Of a stretch of 64,000 nucleotides of DNA, positions 58,118-64,000 are shown in pieces (within the stretch, counting starts at the first letter, position 1; each line of letters opens with the position of its first letter). The position numbers were made by a program, and so were the translations under genes. Source of the DNA: Pocillopora verrucosa (lineage: Eukaryota; Cnidaria; Anthozoa; Scleractinia; Pocilloporidae). The stretch lies in the NCBI RefSeq assembly GCF_036669915.1, contig NC_089312.1:14923890-14987889 (forward strand), in the 5' to 3' direction. The notes under the pieces are model-generated. The model was not told the DNA's origin. It searched no databases and was given only the letters and a program-made list of their open reading frames with translations.

Positions 58118-61100
58118 TGGCAGTGAACCAGTGGGCCCACATTCTAAGAGGACTTTCAAAAGACATCTACAGGAGCCTTATGCATGTTAATAATAACTTT
58201 TTAAGACGAATTCTGATATATATTTTTGACAAAATAATCATAACTACTAAAACAGATTTAATATTAAAAGCTGGGAATTGATATATTTTTTGCTGCTCTC
58301 TAGAAATGAGTTAAAGAGATGGAATTGTTCGATTTTCCTTCAAGATATCAACTGAGGCGCAGATTTTTGTTTGTGTAGGTGAAAGCGTGAAAATCATAGG
58401 AACATGTACAATGTTGAATGTTGCCTAACAGAACTTGGAAAATATTGCTTAATATCCTGTTTTCAAAGCGTGAATTGCACTGATTATAATATAAATGATA
58501 TACTTTGGTTGATCCTGGTTCATCAAAGCACTATTTATGGAAAAAATACCCAATAAACTTATTCGAGCGTACACGTAAAATAATTTGAAAACAATATGGC
58601 CGAATCAGACTAACTTGCAGTTGACCGTTTCTTTATCTGAAACAATAAAAGTACTGATACAGGTAATTTTAAATTCTGCAGATCGCCCCAAGATGAGGGT
58701 TGACGAAAAAGTTATGTCGTCTTCAAAAGATAAAGATTAACCCAGAGGGGACACATGCTGAGCCAAACAATTAAATTGTGGGATTGTTGGGGGTGTGTTC
58801 AGCCATTGTAAGAAAAACACCAATAGACGGTCCGGAAGGAGGAGTTGAAAATCTGTTCGTTTTGGCAACTGTAAGTCGTCTGTCTTTTGGCCTTGAAAAC
58901 TACTTATAGGCATGTCGAAAACCAATGATAAAAGAAAGATATGATTGTAAGAAACTGCCCAGAAACAGAGCTTTAACACCTTAGAGGAAATCTGGAATCG
59001 TCACGAAAACTAAAATATTCAAACGAGATAAGGTAGATGATGTAGTGTCGCAAGTTGGACGGCAGAATTTCCTTCAACCAGCTGAACTTTGTACATAATC
59101 AGACAATCAAAGTTCAATGAAAGTATTACTTTTCAAATTTTGGAAACTGAAAATCGCTCGCTTCACAATAACACGTAGAAACATAAAATATGCACTAAAA
59201 AAATATGCAAATCACTTTATGCCGTAAACACATACATTATAATTATTCGCCTGGCACTTTTACCGTCTGGTAGATTGTTTGTTCACAAAAAGCAAGTTTC
59301 AGCTCACAACTCTCCAATAATCTTACTAAATTTGTCCTTATTAGTCGCTGGCGCCGTGGAAAATAGCTAATGTTCGAGCGGCCATATCATCGAAACCGAA
59401 AGTAATCGTAGAAATTCAAAATACAGCCCTCCAGGCCTAAGCATTACGCAGACAAACTTCAACTGACAATTTTAAAGTCAGGAACACAGCTAAGTATTTA
59501 GGAAAATCGGTGACAGAGATATTAAACTTACCATATATCTGGTATGGATGAAATCACGTATCCCTGATGCGCGCACATAAGTCAACATCAGCAGCTGTAA
59601 GGAATTACTTCATGATATTTATTGATCTTTCTGTTAGCGTAAGGGGACTGGGATTGAGTGGCAGCTTTAGAAAAACATTTGCTACTTTAACATGAAAGCC
59701 TCTCACGAAATCCTATCAGAAGGACATTTCTTCAGCAATTTTATCGAGAAATTTGTGGGGATTAAAAAAAAAAAAAGGGGGAACGTTGTCCAAAAAAAGG
59801 AGTAAAATGAAATTAAATAAACGGAAGCAAGACTATCTGCGAAAGCAAGAGCGAGAAGAGCTGTAACCGAAAGCAGCCAGATGATTGCCTAATAAAGTGA
59901 GGTACAACGGCACTGATCATAAATTTTAGATAATAAATCGGAAATCCGCGCTTCAGTCGTTCTTATTAAGCTCCTGGTTATATACAATCATATTACTACA
60001 GCTTCTGTTAACAAAAACTACGTAGCCTTAATTCAAGGAATGGCTTCAACGAAACTTGTTTTAAAAGCTGTTCCCGTAACTCCATGTCTGGCTTCAGCTA
60101 AACTGACGTACACAGCATGCAACGATACAGAATTAATTGATGACAGAACAAAAACGAAAATACAGCTCTGCAAATACGAAGCGCTTCATCAAAAATCTCG
60201 AACTTCACTCTTACTCTTTAAAACATGAATAATAGTGATTTATCATAAGGAAGTAGCGTTTGTTATGAAATCTTGAAATTTTTCTTCACTGCATTTGGTT
60301 AACCGTGGGGGATTGTGCTGTTCAAAAGCTTTGAAATATGGCTACGTTTCGCTATGAATGCGATAGGCACTTTCAGTGGTTCTCAGAATACGTACAAGTG
60401 TACAAACATCATAAACCAGGAAACTAAAAATTTACCTCCAAATTAAAGCGTTTAAATAAGTGTGCAAACATTATGATGAATCAGCAAACTAAAAATTTAC
60501 CTCCAAATTGCAGCGGAATCTAAGTTCTCCTTTCCTTATCTATGTGTTTTTTAACTGGCAGACATCAAACAAAATCAGCGGTTTCACATTATCATGATAC
60601 AAGTTGTCATATCATGGTTTGAGGGCAATTGAGGAACAGTCGACAGTTAATAAGTTCAACCTTCAGACCAGCGACGCGGTACACCGAGTATGTTAATTGT
60701 CCCGCTTTTCCAGACGCTTTCTTTGTGGTATTGTAAACACTGCGTAATCTATTTTTAATGACTTTTTCGACGAAGCTGACAGTGGGAACTTGCCTATTAA
60801 ATTTCAATTCTTTTTTGGATGTCGAGCTCCTCTGAGTTAATTAGAAAAGAAAATAATAGTTGCTGATACCACACAATGTTTAAGGATTTTACGCGCTGTA
60901 AAATGTTCATATGCGAAAACATATCGTTGCTCGAGCGATTATTTTAATAAATGATCGTCTGTCAGTGATCGTATGGGTGAGAGTAGTCCGGGAGAAGACT
61001 TTTTCCACGGCCTTATGTCTGGGTGGAGGGGTGGGGTACGTACTGGATTAATCTTTGCTGGATATCTGCCGCTGGTCTCTCACCACCCCTCCCCCCAATT

Positions 61101-61410
61101 ATAAGTATAATCTATTCTTTTGGCCAATTATAGACCCCATCTTAGTCAATTTTGGTAATTTGGTAACAACTCCATAACGGTGAATCTTTCCATTTTAAAA
61201 CCCCACTTACCAGAAGGCCTGGGAAGGAGTAAGTTAAAAATACTTTGCCTTTACATGACGTACTAACTTGAGCAGACATCTTCGAAGATTAACTGGAAGA
61301 TAAGGAAAGGAAATTATTAATAGTTGGAATTGACCTCTTTCTAGAACCGAATTTTGGTGCTACTTGTATTGAGAAGTATTTAAGCTTCGACTGGTGGAGC
61401 AGGTTTTGAT
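58118..61410. other. Intergenic stretch between two divergent genes
   Basis: The TRIM-like gene runs left and PBDC1 runs right. A probable non-coding first exon of the TRIM-like gene ends at about 59533 (donor gtaagt on the minus strand). No other exon is recognised. The stretch 60040-60228 has a plus-strand frame but nothing ties it to a family. Confidence 0.4.
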
Positions 61411-64000
61411 ATGGACGCCGACAAATACACGAACGACGTAAGTACAACTTAATACTTGCACGTGCCAAATTGTCAACTGCAAAAGCATGCTTTCCATACA
61501 TTCGGACTGTCTTTCTTTTTATAATAGAATTACCCCAAAAACGTCAAATGTCGAATACAATAAAGAATAGCCGTAGCACAATACACAGGATACGAGAAAA
61601 GTTCGAATTGCAAATTTTAATTTTTCTGGTCTTTGAGTGGGTAACACGCTTGAAATGCATTTTCTTCAAGGAATATTCCACTTGTTCATGTGTATTTATT
61701 ACCATGCTCTATCCATATAAGATGTAAGATAGCTTCCCAGAGCTGGTAAAATTTCCGCACAGCCCCATACTACATTATGCATTCAGTTCTTGGATTGAGA
61801 AAACAATGACAAAAACAATAGATTGCCATTGGGAAAACAGATTTGTTTTACAATAGTATGGGGCTGTGCGGAAATTTTACCCCAGAGCTCTCAGGCAGCG
61901 ATTCATACACATAATTATGAAGATCAAACCCAGTTATTGAATGATTTTAATCATCCAGTGATTAACTGAAAATTGAATTAATGAACTTAATTATCAAGAA
62001 ATAATCACGATTTAACCTTCTCACTTCCAAGGCCTATTTGTTACAATGTTAATTTGGAGAATTTGTTATTGGATCAATTAATAATCCCCTTATTGATTGA
62101 TAGTTTTCTTTATTCTCATTTCTTGTCTGCGTAATATTGTATTGATATTGTAAGGAGATATTCTGTCTTAGTTGCTCATGAGAGGTAAAGGTTTAATTGT
62201 GTCTTGTATGTCAATCATATACCTCAACACTTTTTCAGAGTATTTATCTACTTGGCACTGATAAACATGATATTTTGCTGACCTGCATACAGTTTTCATT
62301 ACCTCTGATAATCAATATCCATTTAATGGATGAGAATGTTGTGACCTCTTAATAGTTCTATACTCATAAAATCCTTAATCATTCTCACTCTAAACCTGTA
62401 GTTATTTAGTTCATTAAGCAATCACTGGATGGATCATATTGTGTTCAACAAACCCCAGGAAATGGAATTTTTCACCTTATAATTTGCCGTTTTTTTTGTA
62501 AGCCTAAATATATTTGTGAGGTGCTGACAAGGAGAATTTCCTAAACAATAAATGGCTTCTTTAGCTGGTGATCCAGGATGACCATTTTTCTCTTTTTTTT
62601 CAGTAGGCCATTTTACAGTTGTGTACTTGGTTGCTAAGCCTTTGATTTAGAGTGAAGCTGAAGGTGACCTTGTTGTGATAGAGACCAGTATTTAGTGAGC
62701 ATGATAACAAAGCAATTTACATTTGAAAAGCAGCAACATTTGTAACATAACAAGGTCACCTTCAGCCTCACTCCTGTTTAAAGGCTTGACAACAAAGTAT
62801 GCAACTGTAAAGTGGACTGTTAAGACAACCATCATAATATTTTATGGGAAGTCTTATTTTAAAGTTCTCTTGCAGGCTCAAACAGAGATGCTCTGGGCCA
62901 TTAAGGCTCATCACCATGCTGAAACATACTTCAAGGTGAGTGGTTTTACAGTTTAGGAAGTTTGTTTAAGTGTTGGTTTTTTAGTTAAACAGCCACTTAG
63001 TCATGTATTTTACCTTTTCAAAGGATAGTTAAAGTTAACATGATGATTTTTTTATCAAATTAAATTCAAATATTGGGTTTATTTATTTATTTTCTGTCAA
63101 AGAATGCTTTCATATTTTGGTATCAGTAGCCTGGTCATGTGGGATAAAGGAGATTTCTAACACTATAAAATCAACCCTAAAAACAATAGAAAATGATGAA
63201 TGAGTTTAATAAAAGTCCCTCTCTGGACTTAATGCACCCTCACATGGGTGATCAGATTTCAGAATCAAATGTTACTCCCAAACTCCAAACCATTTACTGT
63301 AGAATTACTGTAGAATTAAGATTATAGTGAGCAAATGTCATGCTTCTATTATCATAAAAACAGAAAATTTACTTTCATTCTGTGAATTTTTCTGGTTTCA
63401 TTGTTATTTTTGGATAGGGACAGGCATTTGCTCATGGTCAGTCATGAAGTAATTTTGTCAGAAACTATTTCCCCTAGTCTGTAAGATTTATTCTGGAGGT
63501 AAAATAAAATGGGCATAAAATAGAAAGTGCTATGATGAGCGCAATTTTCTCTAGTTCTGATAGTAACTTTCTGGTAATTTTTGTGTGTTGTTTCAGCTCA
63601 TTTCCCAAGTAGATGCCTCAAGACTTCGTTTAACAAAGTAAGTTGATTACGGCTAAAAAATTGTAGACATTTCAGAAAGGATGATCAGTTGTATTTCATC
63701 TGCAGGTTAATATGATTTATTTCATATCACAGAGATAAGTTTCTTTTGTAGAAGTAAAGTACTTAATACTTAACTTGCCTCTTTCCTAATGTTGTCTTTG
63801 TTACTCAGTTGGTAGTAGCACCTAACTATTATCTGGAAGGCACAGGTTCCAATACCATCAAAGCCTGAATTTTTGCAAGCTTCTTTTCGGCAATTTCTTT
63901 GATTGCAGGACACATTTTCAAAACCAAGCATGTTTATGCATGGTTTTGAATATGGACTTGAATATGGAGAAAAAATTATTATCCATGAAAACTTTTTTCT
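61411..64000 (+). CDS. PBDC1: PBDC1-like protein, 5' part
   Basis: Three exons are in the window: 61411-61437 (MDADKYTND), 62876-62935 (AQTEMLWAIKAHHHAETYFK) and 63597-63637 (LISQVDASRLRLTK, then two bases). The joined sequence matches the N-terminal part of PBDC1 (human YGNDPDIEMAWAMRAMQHAEVYYKLISSVDP-type region, here shown only in part). All junctions are canonical and phases agree. The rest lies beyond the right edge. The family is small, cytosolic and conserved from yeast to human; its function is not well settled. Two MITE-like elements lie in the first intron. Confidence 0.85.
61736..61890. mobile_element. 155-bp MITE with 33-base inverted ends
   Basis: The left end is ccagagctggtaaaatttcc then gcacagccccatac; the right end is gtatggggctgtgc then ggaaattttaccccagagc. 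The interior has no coding frame. It is in PBDC1 intron 1. Confidence 0.88.
62016..62192. mobile_element. TTAA-type MITE, ttattggatcaa subfamily
   Basis: TTAA at 62012-62015 and at 62193-62196 flank ccttctcacttccaagg and catgagaggtaaagg. The interior ttggatcaattaataatccc matches 29341-29546 and, inverted, about 18289-18417. Confidence 0.75.
62645..62778. mobile_element. Small fold-back element
   Basis: The ends gagtgaagctgaaggtgacc and ggtcaccttcagcctcactc are inverted copies, with ttgttgtga and taacataac following. The spacer is about 80 bases. It is in PBDC1 intron 1, 98 bases before exon 2. Confidence 0.8.
63800..63920 (+). repeat. tRNA-derived SINE
   Basis: The head reads gttactcagttggtagtagc (A-box type) and caggttccaataccatc (B-box type), followed by aagcctgaatttttgcaag and a cttcttttcggcaatttctt tail. 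It fits a tRNA-derived SINE rather than a working tRNA, as the stems do not close. Confidence 0.7.

Overview
The window looks like nuclear DNA from an animal, most likely a cnidarian of the coral or sea-anemone type. It is AT-rich, its genes are split by GT-AG introns of a few hundred to about 2,000 bases, and its conserved genes are full animal families with metazoan domain layouts (C2H2 zinc finger, DCAF17, R3HCC1, NF-YA, SNRNP27, SEA-mucin, TRIM-like). The introns and intergenic DNA are packed with short inverted-repeat (MITE-like) elements. The phylum call is inference from this overall picture; no marker gene proves it.

Layout. 1-5.5 kb, minus: the 3'-open part of a very large C2H2 zinc-finger gene with at least 14 fingers and an internal 72-bp repeat array; it runs off the left edge, and a likely 5' UTR exon lies near 9.5 kb. 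12.8-15.7 kb, minus: DCAF17 in two coding exons. 15.9-17.9 kb, plus: SNRPG (Sm protein G), head-to-head with DCAF17 across about 217 bp, with one base missing from its expected frame. 19.1-27.2 kb, minus: an R3HCC1/R3HCC1L-like gene (R3H, long acidic/lysine-rich middle, RRM-like C-terminus) whose exons show repeated frame breaks. 31.3-34.4 kb, minus: NF-YA. 36.0-43.7 kb, minus: SNRNP27 in ten small exons. 48.3-52.9 kb, plus: an 897-residue secreted-then-anchored protein with signal peptide, SEA, very long serine-rich repeat stalk, second SEA, membrane helix and acidic tail. 56.1-57.5 kb, minus: a RING-less TRIM-like protein (B-box, coiled coil, filamin-like, SPRY-like). 61.4 kb to the right edge, plus: the 5' part of PBDC1.

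The genes do not form one pathway. Two encode spliceosome parts (SNRPG, SNRNP27), two are nuclear DNA-binding regulators (the zinc-finger protein and NF-YA), and DCAF17 and the TRIM-like protein belong to families tied to ubiquitin ligase scaffolds. The SEA protein is the most unusual gene: its stalk is a roughly 150-bp tandem array, open in more than one frame and on both strands, that sits between two near-identical SEA segments.

The mobile fraction is dominated by about 200-bp inverted-repeat elements flanked by TTAA, several nested into one another, plus larger fold-back elements, tRNA-derived SINE pieces and a recent local tandem duplication at 25-26.4 kb. Exon boundaries were read by eye from splice signals and protein family similarity; they were not tested against transcripts.
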